From Siphonodentalium dalli (lineage: Eukaryota > Mollusca > Scaphopoda > Gadilida > Siphonodentaliidae): DNA of 64,000 nucleotides. Numbering within the stretch: the stretch's first letter is position 1; the number at the start of each line of letters is the position of its first letter. Shown piece by piece: positions 25,101 to 40,100 of this stretch. A program made the position numbers and the translations under genes. The DNA is taken from the NCBI GenBank assembly GCA_032622095.1, contig CP136064.1, positions 41,813,912 through 41,877,911 on the forward strand, given 5' to 3'. The notes under the pieces were generated by a model. That model worked only from the letters and a program-made list of their open reading frames with translations, had not been told where the DNA came from and did not search any database.

Positions 25101-28100
25101 TGACGGCGTAATATATTTACGGAATGTTTTTCGATGAGCGAAGCATGGTCCTGCGTTCTTCTCGATAATTAAGGTAGAAACTTTAAACGTACACAGGCGT
25201 GTGATACATCATTGGAAAGAGGAAGCGCCACAGATTCTAAGCGTGCAAATTATATGACTGGCAATTTATTATTCGCGCTATATCGAATCGATTTGTGAGC
25301 ACCGAACTGAAATATATTAGCGCAAAACGGCGTAAAAACAGATTTGACCTCGGCACGTGAAAAGTTGACCTCGGATCTGAAAATTAATATGCCTATGCCA
25401 CTTCCCGACCAATAGTACCCTCACATACGAAGATTCATCGAAATCGGGTCGGCCGTTTTCAAGTTCATCGCGAACACACACACACACACACCACACGCCA
25501 CACACACAGATCTTCCAAAATATATAATAGATAAACTCATAAACTAAAGTAGCTATCCCAATGAGATTAAAAGTTGTATGAACCAGTCACAACTTGACCT
25601 GCTGAAATGTTCATAGACAGGCATCCATATTGTCTAATTGTCATCTCATGATCAGAAATGACTCAAGATAGTTCTACAAATTCATGGCACTGCATATGCA
25701 CACTAGAAGATAATGCCATGTGTCCTGATCTGGTGCCAATATTAATTAGCCCTATGATCGATATAAGTTTATGTCAGGATTACCATTTTCGTGAGTGCAC
25801 AAGTTACGACATGTATTGTGGTAGTTGATATATATATACACCAGTGATTACAATGCTGTTTGATACATCGGTTGAAAATTCATATTTCTGGGATTTTGCT
25901 GAAAATCATATTTCACAGAGCTGCAATCATATAAACTCTAGGCAAAACAATTGTAATTCTCATGAAGGCAATTCCCAATTAGAACATCAAACAGTGATTT
26001 TCACCAGATAAGTTTATTATATTATACTTCTACCAAATAAACTTGCTTGTTTATAAATTAGTCCAATCTGGTGAATAACACTGTTTCAGTTTCAAAATCA
26101 TGAAGGATTTGCCAATCATTGTTTTATGCCTGTTATCAGAACTCCGAGAGATCAGATTTTTCAACTGACATATCAGACATAATTATGGTCATCGATAATT
26201 AATATAATAACTGGTTTGTGGAAGGAACACTAATACAATGCTTCTATATATACACAGTTGCATACATAGAAGGAACACAATGAGTTTATTATAACAACAT
26301 CAGAATATCTGCTTTAAAATTGATAAAGTAATACATATTTAAAATAAAATGTTGATAAAATAGTAAAAATTGAAAAGGGAAATATATGAGAAGAGACAGT
26401 GACTCAATGACTTACTCTTCGGGTACGTCCCTTAGTAATTATAAGAAATAGAGATAATGAGATTAAAAACTATGGCGAATTGTAGTGAATTCTTGGCCAT
26501 ATTGAATCAATAACACCCTTGGTCCTTTCAATATGGGGTCAGTGTCAATTGAAATGAACCTGATATCCCTGCATCTGCTCGTATATATTTATTCTCATTT
26601 GTAAATCTCGTAGGCCAGCATGATAAATTCATCTATAGTTCACTTGAATTGAATCACCTATTTTGGTACCAGAATCATGATAAAAGTGAGCACTAAATAG
26701 ATTTATTTTGAGGTCTGCAGATTACTTGCCGAGCAAAGAGAAGCATATTGTCTGAATAATTTACAACTATTGGTTTGTTTGGCAATGAATAACAGGAGCA
26801 TATATTTCCATAGCTCAGCAAACATAACCTGAATTTAAAATTTATGAAAATTACCAATTTGGACATTAGTCCAATCCATGTAAATATTTCAGTATGAAAT
26901 GCTAAATCCTCCTGAAGCAGGATATCAGTATTCACACGATTTTTCTGCTATAATAATGCAATAAGAGGTACAGTAATGCTCTAATTAATCGACCTCTTAA
27001 CCAAAGCAGAATTATGGGTAACTTTTCAGGATTTAGTCGGAAATATGGCTTGTTGCCATTCATCGGAAAGCTCTCCCCGAGAGCTTTCCGATGAATGGCA
27101 ACAAGCCATATTTCCGACTAAATCCTGAAAAGTTACCCATAATTCTGCTTTGGTTAAGAGGTCGATTAATTAGAGCATTACTGTATATGGCCATTTGATG
27201 TGTGGAAGTATAACCAATCTTTCCAGTACCCACATATTTAAACCTTCCACGACAGGAGCTTCCTGATATTTTGCGAAAACCCTGTGCCAATGCATTCTCT
27301 CTGCACTGTATATTAAAGTCTCCCATAGGGAGCCCCACATATACAAGAGAATACATTGGCCTAACTTTATTTATCTTGACCTTGTAAGCCAGTGCATTGT
27401 CTTATATATGCAAAGCAGCAGCTCCCTATGGGAGACTTATATATATATAAGAGAATGCACTGGAACAGGGTCTTTAATACTGCACTAGCGCAGCTCCCAT
27501 CATGAAAGGGTTAATATTCAGGACAGGTTGGCTATGTCAGAGATCAAACAGCAATTTCTTGTTTAACCCTTTCAGTGCCAGGGGCGGATCTCATTAGCCC
27601 TAATTTACGGTCTGTAAAATCGGCCCTAAAAAAAATAAAAATAAAAAATATATATATATATATTTATTTTTTTGGGTTGAAATCTTTTTTGGGTATGCTT
27701 AAGCATGCTATAGCGAATTTAAAAACAAACTGGATAAAACCTCAGGTGCATGTTATAACTCAAAACTATCACCAAGTATTCATAGTAATAATTTTGATGC
27801 CCATGAAAAACGTAAGATTCCCTAGCACTAAACCTACAAAATAAGTCTGTTAAAGAATATAAGAATTTTTTTTTTAAATTGTAAAAAATTGTAAAAAATA
27901 ATAACAAATGATGAAAAAATGTTAGGCCAATGCATTCTCTTATATATGCGAGGCGACCTATGGTCGACTCGCATATATAAGAGAATGCATTGGCACAGGG
28001 TATATGGGTTGATACAAAAATCAGACCTGGCACTGAAAGGGTTAAAGGAACTCAAGGCCTTCACAGTGGGTACATGTGAAATGTACAACAATTATCATCA

Positions 28101-31100
28101 ACAAGTACATGTTAAAATAGATCAACTTTGTTCTTAATTTCATTATCAATAATTCTCAAGTAACAATATTTTGCATGTCAAAAGCATAATATATGTAAAC
28201 ATTACTATTACAGCTACATTACTGATCAAAGTCAAACTAGTCCATCAATTAATAAGAAAGTTCAATCAAAACGTAACAGGAAACATTGGAAAACCATTGA
28301 AAACTATTCTGAAAAACACGTTTGAACTAAAATGTTAAAATACCTACATGATCAGCGATGTTTGTTAAAAAATTACTCTCTAAAGGTCAATCCACACCGG
28401 ACGCGAGCGAGCGATTATAACGGCCGTTTTATGTCGTCCGTAGCGGTTCTAAGCGCGCGATTTTTATATTCACACCGAATGTGACTAGATCGCTTCGTCG
28501 CGCGCGATGGTTTGTGTAGATAATCGATTGAGTGCATCATTTACAGACAGGTCACAAATACAATGTATACGGATATTTTAATCAGAATTTGCTAAACATA
28601 TACAAGTAAGAGTTTTTCAAACTCATTTAATTGTCACATATAGTATGTCAAGTGGAATGGTGCACAGGCTTACTAAATTCTCACAGCAATTGCGTTTAAT
28701 TGAATTTAATTCTATAATTCCAGCTTGTGATTTTTTGTGATGCAAATTGTGGACAAAGTTACTTCACAAGCTTGGAATGGATTGGGACCAAAAATTAACC
28801 AGACGATCCTGTTATTACGTCGATCTCTTGCCAGGCATGTTCTCCTCTCCTCCACCACCTTTGTTATCGCGACGATTAATGAATCTGTCACCTTCAGATA
28901 GGATGAAAACGGCCGTATAAATATCCTATTTGACAGCGACCCAATTATCCCGCTGGTTCTCTGCCAAGCAAGAAATCGACGAAGCATAAAATCACTACTG
29001 TGATCGCCTCGTGGTCAGCGCTTCAGTCGCTTGCGGTGTGAATATAAAAATCGCGCGCTTCGAACTCCTACGGACGACAGAAAACGGCCGTTATAATCGC
29101 TCGCTCGCGTCCGGTGTGAATTGACCTTAAGACTCTAACAGTATTATTTACATAACAATGGTTTCAACATGTGAGATATTGTTATTAGAGAAATATTTAG
29201 AGTAGAAATAAGAACAAAGTCAATCTATTTTCTCATGTTATTCTTGGTGATGATTTACAGACTTTTATAATTTCTCAAATCTACCTACAGCCTTTATACA
29301 TCCCTTTAACCCTTTCATGGCGGGAGCTGTGTTAGTGCAACATTAAAGATCCTATGACAATGCATTCTCTTACATATGCGAGTGACTCATAGGGAGACTC
29401 ACATATATAAGAGAATGCATTGGCACAGGGTTTTCGCAAATTTTCAGGAAGCGCCAGTCATGGAAGGGTTAAAGATGGTCTATCTCTTCTGGGCCACAAT
29501 TACAACAACAACATATTTTTTATAAATCGCGATTTCAAGAGTCAAGACTACAAATAGATCTTTATGAATAAAATACAGATAAAACTGAAGATGGGTATAT
29601 TATCTGTCTATAAAAGCATGATAAAGTGGTTTAATTTGATCGTAATTCGTGGTAAATCTCTCAGCTGATCTGCAATGTTCCATGATTGAGGCGGCTAACA
29701 AGATAAAGTTCTCCTTCTTGGTATGCTTCAAACGTTTTCGCAGGGATTTCTGTTCTAAATATAGCCCCTAAACTGTTTCATGAATGTCATAAGAAATTCT
29801 AAATAAACTTGACATTAATTGACAGAAACTTTTCTGGACAGGTGTTCTTGATTCATTTGTATTATTTTATACCCTGGAATCAAGGCTCAAATTTTTTTTT
29901 TTTTTACTGCCTGTCAAAATGACAGGCACCAAATGGATGATGCTGGTCATTTCAAAATGGTGCCTGTCAAATTTTCAGATGTACTGCATGAGACAGTATT
30001 CAAATTTCCAATCGACTTATTATTTGTCAATGATGCGCACATTTTAGTGAGCGTCCAATCGCCACCGGGGAAAAAAACATGTCATTTTTGTTTTCAAAAG
30101 TTCAAAAACTTTACGTCGATTAATAAATACACATGCAATTCACAAACGACATAATTATATTCACTCTGAATTGATCTGCAATTAAAAAAGAACTATTTTT
30201 TTATTTTTAATGTCCAATTTGGCCAGTAATGGCTCCTTTGATGTACCCAAATAGATACAGATTGTTTAAAAAATTGCATTGGACAAAATGTCTGACAGAT
30301 ACAGAAGTGCACTGGACATAAGCTATTTTTCGTCGGACAATAACCGTGACCGGCCACTTATTTTGAGCCTTGCCTGGAATCTATATAAAACTCGCTGGGA
30401 AGGGATAGACCACCAAAATGGATGTATGTTAGAATTACTCCTCATGAAAACAGAATTGGAAATTTTTTAGAATGTCTCTGGATGTTGTAAATCCTTTTCT
30501 TGGTACAAGCAAATAAGAGAGGATATTAGTACATATTTAGTAATGCATGCAGGTTAATAATAAACAGGGGATGCCTATACTATATTTAAATATGAATTTC
30601 CAGTATAAAATAGTCTGTTGGGACCAAAACCTCAACATATGTACATAATATGATAGAAATTTATGCTTCCTAAATATTAACTATCAAGATAATTCTAAAT
30701 TTAAAATCACAGTCCTTCATATAGGGCCCTGCAAATATTCAAGATTATATTCAATGTCGATATCGTCGGTATGTTTCGGTGTCAACACCAAATTGGCGCA
30801 TAAATGGAGCATATTTCAAAGCAATTCTATTACTTCTTTATTTCATCAGTAAGACAAGATATGTGACCCGACATATCAAATCCAGTCGGAAGTCGGGATT
30901 TGTTTACCCTGTGCCAATGCATTCTCTTATATATGCGAGTCGACCATAGGTCGCCTCGCATATATAAGAGAATGCATTGGCCTAACAATTTTTTACAATT
31001 TTAATAATTTGTTCTTGTATTCTTTAACAATTTTATAATTTCCCCCATACAGAGCCCCAGACAAACATGAGCAGACGATACTCTTCTATATGCTTCTATA

Positions 31101-34100
31101 TATGTGTGGGGCTCCCTGCAGGGTAATGGATGTTTTTTATTTTATGTCCTAAAAATTGTAAGAAACATTTATTTTAAAAAAATGATAAAAAATTGTTAGG
31201 CCAATGCATTCTCTTATATATGCGAGGCGACCTATGGTCGACTCGCATATATAAGAGAATGCATTGGCACAGGGTCAAAAAATCCCGACTTACGACTGGA
31301 TTTGATATGGCGGGTCACATATGTAGTCATAGTGTTATCAATAGAAATAGAACTGAGATCCTGTATTGTTATGAGAAAAGTCTTGCACAAAGCCGCTGCT
31401 CTATGAATTTTCTGAATAGTGGAAGAAAAGTCACTATTTTCATTTATCAGTGTCCTCAGAGTTTTCGCTTCTTTTGTTAAAGCAAGGCTTTAATCCTGCC
31501 TTCCAAATTCAACATAAAAAATATAAGCATGGTTTTAAAAGTGGAACTGAGCATTTATGCCAACATTAGTTGTCAATATTCTGTATCAGGAGTTGTAATT
31601 TTCTGCACACATAAATGCTCTATTCTACTCTAGCTCCATTTTTATCGATATTACACTATGACTTAACATTTAGTCTAACTGATCAACTAAAGTCATAATA
31701 GAATTGCCTTGAAATGCATTCCAAAAAGTTTGTTTAAAAATTTGACAGCATAAAAAAAAACAATGCATACCGTTTAATTACTGAAAACCGGTTTTGTGTA
31801 ATTCATTCCTCTGAGCTGAGGTCTGGTATGAGGTTTTGGTTCCAAGGAGAAAAAACACGCTGATTATTTGGGAACTAATCTAGAATGTTCAAATTTCTAT
31901 CTATATATATATGTAGGTTAATAATAAAACTCTTGATAAAAAACAACTCTTCTTTGAAAACTGTATCCTCACCTTTCTCAGCGAGGCCGCTGTCCATTTT
32001 AATGCTGTCATAGACATTTTGGCTTCATTTTCACTGGCATTCTTCGCATTTGATTTCCGAACATACTCATCTATAAAATGATAAAAAAAAAGTTATGTTA
32101 TAATATAAATAACACAATTACGATGCTAAAATAGAATAAAATACAGATAACAATATACAAGTATTTTACAGTGTCATTTGCTTACTGGTGGGTAAAGGGG
32201 GAGTGTTTGAGAGGGTGATGTAGTTTCTACATGTGACTTAACCCTTTGAGTGCCAGGGGCCGATCTCATCGGCCCTAATTTACAGTCTGTAAAATTTGCC
32301 CTAAAAAATAAAAAAAAAATGTTGTTTTTTTTTTTCAGATTTTTTTTTTTTTTTGGGTTGAATTTTTTTGGGTATGCTTAAGCATGCTATAGCGAATTTA
32401 AAAACAAACTGGATAACACCTTAAGGGCATGTTATAACTCAAAACTATCAGCAAGTATTCATAGTCATAATTTTTGATGCCCATGAAAAACTTAAGATTC
32501 CCTGGCACTAAAGCTACAAAATAAGTCTGTTAAAGAATATAAGAAAAAATTATTAAACTTGTAAATAATTGTAAAAAATAATAACAAATGATGAAAAATT
32601 GTTAGGCCAATGCATTCTCTTATATATGCGAGGCGACCTATGGTCGACTCGCATATATAAGAGAATGCATTGGCACAGGGTATATGATTTGATACAAAAA
32701 TCGGACCTGGCACTCAAAGGGTTAAAGCCACATTCATGACAGTTTAAGCTCCAAACTACATCTAATAATAATTGCTTTTGATTTTTTCCTGCTATGGATA
32801 TATGTTGATAAATATCATAAATATCTGTTTCTACAAGCATTATATGTCCCAGAAAGACGCATTGAGGTAATCAAAAATACAAACTTGAACACAATGTACG
32901 GGCCCCATACAAAAACAGGGCCATTTGTATTCATCGTAATTCTGTAATCTCAAACGGAATGTCGGGAAAAGATATATCGCTTAACCCTTCCATGACTAGA
33001 GCTTCCTGAATTTTGCGAAAACCCTGTCCCAATGCATTCTCTCATATATGCAAGCCTCCTATAGGGAACCTCGCAATTATAAGAGAATACATTGGCCTAA
33101 CAATAATTACCTTGACCTTGTAAGCCAGTGCATTCTCTTATACATATGAGGCTCCTTATGGGAGACTCACATATATAAGATAATGCACTGGTACAGGATT
33201 TTAATGCTGCACCAGCACATCTCCCATCATGAAAGGGTTAATTGGATTGTGCCCAGGACTGAGAATATGGTGCTGGACATTTGCCAAATAAGGTCCCCAG
33301 AGGGTGAATATAATGACGCTACCACACACAGTGGGCTGGCATCACTAATTCACCCTCGGGGGACCTCATTCTGTTTAGGCCCCATCTTCTCTGGAAAGTA
33401 TCTTTATTATCAAATTAACACATTGCATAATCGAGGTGCCCAATAGGTGCACATCACAATATTCACCATCTGGGAACTTAAATCTGAGTCTAGATTTCCC
33501 ATAGAAGAATAGGCCATTCAGAATGAGATCCCCAGAGGATGAATTTAGTGATGCTAGCCCACTATGGGGGTAGCGTCACTAAATTCACCCTCTGAGGACC
33601 TCATTCTGCAAATGTCCGGCACCTTATTCTCAGACCTGATTGTGCCCCACTTGCCCATCGTTGCTTCTGGTACACCGGACTCTGTCCTTGGCACATATCT
33701 GAGTTTAATCATCAACACAAGTACAGTCACGTTATGGACAGAACAAAAATATCACCCCAGTGATATGACATCAAAACGCGGAGAATGCTGTCATAAAGCA
33801 ACCAATATGAAGGTCATAAAAAATATATTGGCCGTATTCCTATGGGCTAAATAAAGCATGGAGACTATCTGTTTGTTATCGAGAAAATTATAGATGATAG
33901 ACCCCATGACTTGGCACAAACTAGAGTGCCAAATTAATAAACCATGAATCCTTTGTTGTTTGATCTGATTTTAGTGATACCATTCTGATCACAGTATATA
34001 AGATCAAGGTTTATTATTCAATAAATCTTTTCTGTAATATCAACATGACTGGAACATGACACATGGAAGGGAATGTCTGAATAGATCATTTGTAAAAATT

Positions 34101-37100
34101 ATAATTCAATATGATAAGCTGTCTTATGAACAAATTGTTATAATCAAACCATGTCTTTAACTCTTTCATGGCGGGAGCTGTGCTGGTTCAGCATTAAAGA
34201 TCCTGTGCCAGTGCATTCTGTTATATATGTGAGTCTCCCATAAGGAGCCTCTTGTATATAAAGAGAATGCACTGGCTTACAAGTTCAAGGTAAATATTGT
34301 TAGGCCAATGTATTCTCTTATATATGCGAGGCTTCCTATGGGAGACTCGCATATATAAAAGAATGCATTGGCACAGCATTGCCCAGATTATTTCAGTTAA
34401 TTAAATGACAAATATGGAAAACTGTATAAAATGTATGTCATGCATACACTTTCCCAACTTTGTCAGGATAACCCCGACTTTAAAGCAGTGTATCCGCCTC
34501 TGCCATCATGTCTGATCTAACTCTTGTGATGTTGCCACCTCCTTCTCGAAATCCACAGCGGAGGTGGCATCTAAGGTCCATTGAAAAAAGCTGAATAGTT
34601 ATCAAGGAATTATTTGCAAAATCAAAAACGATATGCTGTATATGAACACTATATTGAGGCGTATCCCAAAAGTGGTTAACTGAGGATTTGGAAAGAATTC
34701 TGTGCAATTATCTATATTATTAATTACGAACTCTTATAGAAGGCGGCGACTTAAAGACATATTATGTTCTTGTTCGGGTGTGTGAAACTGATAAGTTAGT
34801 ATTCAGGCGCTATGCCAACTGGTGGAATGTAACATTCTACTAACATCGCCGAAAATTTGAAGCAAATCGACCGTACCAATCCATAGAAAACATCGTTAGA
34901 ACTACGCTCAATTGTAAATATTTACTACTGGATTCGGGACGCATCTATTGGCGATAAACTAACGAAAATTATTTTGTCATCGAGAGTCACTGAATTTAAT
35001 TAATATATAAGAATGACGGTGTGTGTTGTCTATTTGGATATACTATTTGTAAAAATAACTACTTTGAACAAGATTATTCTCCATTTCTATTTGATCATCC
35101 TACCGGAGTGTTTCACATCACTTTAATCCTAGCATTAACATAAGTAACTATTGGGGTTGATACTTAACTAGGTCTAACACTCTTAACTCTAAATATCCAT
35201 TGTAACTGTTTGTACCTGTTTGCATATGGTATACTCAATACAAGTATTTACTAAAGCAGTCGGTTAATAAGTTAACACTGTGGCGTGCTAAATGGATATA
35301 ATTTCTTAATGCCTTATGCCCTAAAGGTACTGTTATATAATCATTCAATATGTTTGAAGATCGATATTTTGAAAATGTTATTATGATAGACTAAGCATGA
35401 AAGGATATTAAAATTGAAAGACATGTTTACTGACAATCGTGACAATTTTCACACCAGGGTAACAGCTATATGTTACAGCTCACGAGACAGCTAGCTACAC
35501 AATGAACAGCACAGACTTATGACAAGATGTTTACATAAATAATACAAATACATGTAACTATACTGGTACATGAATAACTCTATTGATAAATATGATAAAT
35601 AAAATATTTTGACATGTGATGAATGGATTTTCATTTGAGTACAGAAGTCCTTGAAAATAAGTGAGAGAATTCAAATCGAACTGCCAGCTGAAATGAAATG
35701 CTTCGTATTATTGCTATTTAGAATTTGTATTTATCATATGTTCAATTTTAGGAGAAAAACAGTTAAACAGACTATTTAGAACAGCTACAGTAATGCCCTA
35801 AATAATCGACCCCATAACTACAACAGAATTATGGGTAAATATGGCTTTTTAACATTCATCGGAAAGCTCTCAGGCTCAGTGAGAGCTTTCCGATGAATGG
35901 CAACATGCCATATTTCCGACTGAAAAGTTACCCATAATTCTGCTGTTGTTAAGGGGTCAATTACTTAGGGCATTACTGTATGTATCCAGTAGTCAAATTG
36001 CAGGGAATCGCTTTAATTTGAAAAACTATTGCTCAAATGACAACTTATAAGTATACGACTACGTTCATTTTTTTTATAAACATAAAACCAGGGTTTTCTC
36101 ACAACGTTCGCTGATTTTAGCAGAAATTTTACATATAATGAGGTCCATGAAGGAAGTGAAATTCATGGCCATCACATTCAAATTGTACTAAGATAGGGCC
36201 AAAGAGTCAAAAGAGAGATCTAAATGATGTCTATTATTTATTCTAATTCATTCATTCAGCCTCCAAGCAGGTAAATCCAATTTCGGCTGCGCTGACTGGT
36301 CATTTGCCCAGGTGGAAACAGATGTAGCTGATGTAAAAACATATGATTTTACACCTGCTAGAGGCCTTTATTTGAGTGGACTATTAAATTCCAAACTCAG
36401 TAGTATAAGGCCTACCCTTATATGTGCACGCACCTGCTTATTTAATAATTTGGAGTGTGATAAACTAAAATAAGGTGATGGAATTAAATGACAGCGTTCC
36501 ACATTTGCAACCAAATAAAAAGTGCAGACATCAGGGACCAGCCTAGACCCGATTTTCAGGGCGAAATGACTTCGCCCTACTATAAAAATAAGGCGAAGTG
36601 GCCGTTCTATAGGGCGACGTGAGTCTACAAAATTTAAATTGATCATTACTACGACAGGAGTCGCTATAGCCTATAGAACGAAAATAGGAGAGATGAAATG
36701 TGTCAATTAAACTTATGAAACAATGGTTGAAATATGGAGTCATTATGTTCACTTCATGACCCTAATAACTATTAATAATACCCAAACATAATTGTGAGAG
36801 GATAGCAGCATTTTATATCGTAATTGTGGGAGAAATTCCGGAGAATGACAGGATTTTATTTCATATTTTTCGGGTTTTAAAAAATGCCAACAATATTTAT
36901 CAAACCGAAACGAAACGAAACGAAATCATGAACACTTTTACTGCGCTCTGTTAGTAATCCCGTTTGAAATTTTAATATGCTTCACAAAGAATTTGTTTTA
37001 AAATTTCTTTAACCAAACTCCATAGATGGAGTGATGAATTGACACATTGTGAGAGGTGTGAGTTGTAATTTTCATTGCAAGGTGTGGTTTAATTAGGGCA

Positions 37101-40100
37101 ATTTATTGTCTGAAGTCATAAAGTTATCAAAAGAATTCACCGTCATTAATCCGCTAAAATAACAAAGCAAGTGCACAAAGCAGATACAGACAATGAGACA
37201 TTGTGGCAAGAGATTAGGAGGTTCCAACGGGGGGGGGGGGAAATATGCTCGTTTGTTTTCATGTCGTCACGACACTGTGATAAAGAATGCGTGGGGCTCA
37301 TCGTGGGTGTTTTAAAACCACGTGCTATATTGTTGATAAACAGATTGTAGAAAAATACGTTTTATCGACGTAATGACTGGACATCATCTGCCAGACATCA
37401 TAGTAACATCTGTATGGTGACATTAGGCCGTAGATTTCAGTTTCAGGGTTATATTTATGGCAGCATAGATGGAAACACTTCATTATTTCTATGTCAACAT
37501 GTCATTGGTTTGATATTTTTTTTACAACAAAAAGACAGAAGCAGAAAATAGAAAATTCTATGAACACCAAGAACAAATATATCTGAGTGAAATGAGTCCA
37601 CAATAATTTTCTATTTAAGACCTTTTTGTTCAGTCTCCTTTTCAATCTTCTGCTGATAAACCTGCCCTTTAAATGGCAAAAAAAGACAAATGAGTAAAAT
37701 GAGTAACAACAGCAAGATTTAAGGGACCAAAGGCATGTTTAGCGTCAAGTTTAGATTAAACTTTGGTATCTTATTTGCCTAATTCCACTGTAACAGCAAT
37801 GTTTACATAACAATGGTTTTATCATCGATCTATATTAAATATATACAATATACGTCGATGGTTTTATCATGCAAAATCTCATTATTGGAGAGTTATTAAT
37901 AATGAAAATAAGAACAAAAGTCAATCTATTTTTACATGTTCTTGTCGATGATAGATGTTTTACAGACTTTTATGTTATTTCACATCAACCCACTTCGAAC
38001 GGCGCCTTGGGTTCCATTAATCAAGAATTGTTTGCAACTTTAGACCCTCGAGTGTACAAATAATCATTGTTCAATTGATTATTTGTCTTGTTAATCAGCT
38101 TTGCACCTACTGATAAATATTTGATCAACTCGTGTTTCATTGGTTTCATAAATATTGATTGTAAATATAATCTACATCTCAATAAATATGTCAAAGGGAA
38201 GAGATAGCCCACTTATATCACGGGTAATAATTCTCAGATACTTCATTAATTTTGATGAACATTTTCAATGAGATAAGTTTTGTTTGATTTAAGGGAGTTT
38301 TGCTCATAGACTGAAGGCCTGAGTATCCAGTTTTCTCATTTTGTCATAATTAGGCCACACCTGGTTTACTAACATTTTGGTTGGACAAAAGTACAGTAAT
38401 GCCCTGAATAATCGATTCCTTAACCACAGCAGAATTATGGGTAACTTTTCAGGATTTAGTCGGAAATATGGTTTGTTGCCATTCATCGAAAAGCCCTCAC
38501 TGAGAGCTTTCCGATGAATGGCAACAAGCCATATTTCCGACAATCCTGAAAAATTACCCATAATTCTGCTGTGGTTAAGCAATCGGCAACAAGCCATATT
38601 TCCGACTCAATCCTGAAAAATTACCCATAATTCTGTTGTGGTTAATAAGTCAGTTATTTAGGGCATTACTGTAGATGCAGGAGGGAAAAAAGTATTTAAA
38701 AAATAAATATTTATAATTCATCGCCTCTCAAAGAATCAAGGAGCAGAAAAATTATAGATAAATTTCACAGTTTTTAAGGATGAAGAATGATTTAAATAGA
38801 TCTCCTTATGAACAAGCTTGGATATAGTGATATTTGCAGATGTCTCCAGATGGTGAAATTAGTGATGTTAACCCGCACAGGCTAACATCACCAAATTCAT
38901 CATCTGGAATCTGATTCTGCTTAGGAGACTGCTATGGGAGACAAGCCTTGAAATAGTGTGCCTGTCATTTGCAGAATGAGGTCCCCAGAGGGTGAATTTA
39001 GTGATGCTATCCCGCAAAGCAGGCCATCATCACTAAATTCACCCTCTAGAGACCTCATTCTGCTCAGGCCTCATTCTGCTTACACCTCAGCAGAATGAGG
39101 TTCCCAGATGGTGAATTTGGTAGCGGGCTAGCATAACTAAATTCACCCTCTGGGGACCTCATTCTGCAAATGACAGACACCCTATTTCAAGGCTTGATGG
39201 GAGACCAAGAATCAGATTGAAGTTCCCCAGTAGATGTTGGGGATGTTTACCCATTAGTCACCTCGAGTATGAAATTTATCATCTGCAAATTAGGGGATAT
39301 AGAAGCTGAACAGAAGTGAAAAAGCTACTAAAAACAATGTTACTTTGAGACCATAGATACTTCCCACAAGATGAGGCCTAAACAGAATGAGGTCCCCAGA
39401 GGGTGAATTTGGTAATGCTAGCCCACTTTGCAGAATAGTGTCACTAAATTCACCATCTGTGGATCTCACAAATGTCAGACACACTATATCCAGGCTTGGA
39501 TACTTCATGACTGTAAGATATCCAGAGTGTCGTATAGCTAGGGCAATCCTATCAACTGATTAGTAATATTTACTGATGGCTTAAATTGTGCAACAACAAC
39601 TTTACCATCTGAGAGGAATAAAAATCAATGGATTTTAAGTTTGACATGGTACGTAAAATAAGCCAGTGTTCTGAATCTATTAATGACGCCTGAATGAACA
39701 ATCTCATTAGCAAAAGACTTTGAATGTTATACAGTTGAACATTAAATTTGTCTTGAAAATTTTACATATAAAACTTGTAAGCTTAAAATATTAACTGAAG
39801 CAACAACATGCAAAGAATGACACTTAAAACATTTAGCAATTGTTAAAAAAGAAGAAGTGGAAAGTGGTTAGGATTAAACAACCCTGATATTTATGTTTTC
39901 TCAGGAACTTCTCTCTGTCCTTCCTTACAAAATTAACCATGGCAGCAGGAGTAGACAGAATGTGAAGGGTTTGGGTATGCTGTATGGGTATGAAGGTGTA
40001 TTATGAGAGATATGCCTTTAATAACCCTTTCAGTGCCAGGGACCAATCTTTTTTTTTTTTGGGTATGCTTAAGCATGCTATAGCGAATTTAAAAACAAAC

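Noticed and set aside
24805-25530. Named LINE or Penelope class for the CA-tailed repeat
   Set aside because: The tail style is suggestive, but no reverse-transcriptase sequence is present; class left open.
27919-28033. Open frames reading CQCILLYMRVDHRSPRIYKRMHW or its reverse, repeated across the window
   Set aside because: These are translations of the MITE hairpin module on either strand, not proteins.
28712-28987. Transposase remnant in the GC-rich-ended MITE
   Set aside because: The 91-codon frame has no DDE or MYB-like motif that I can recognise.
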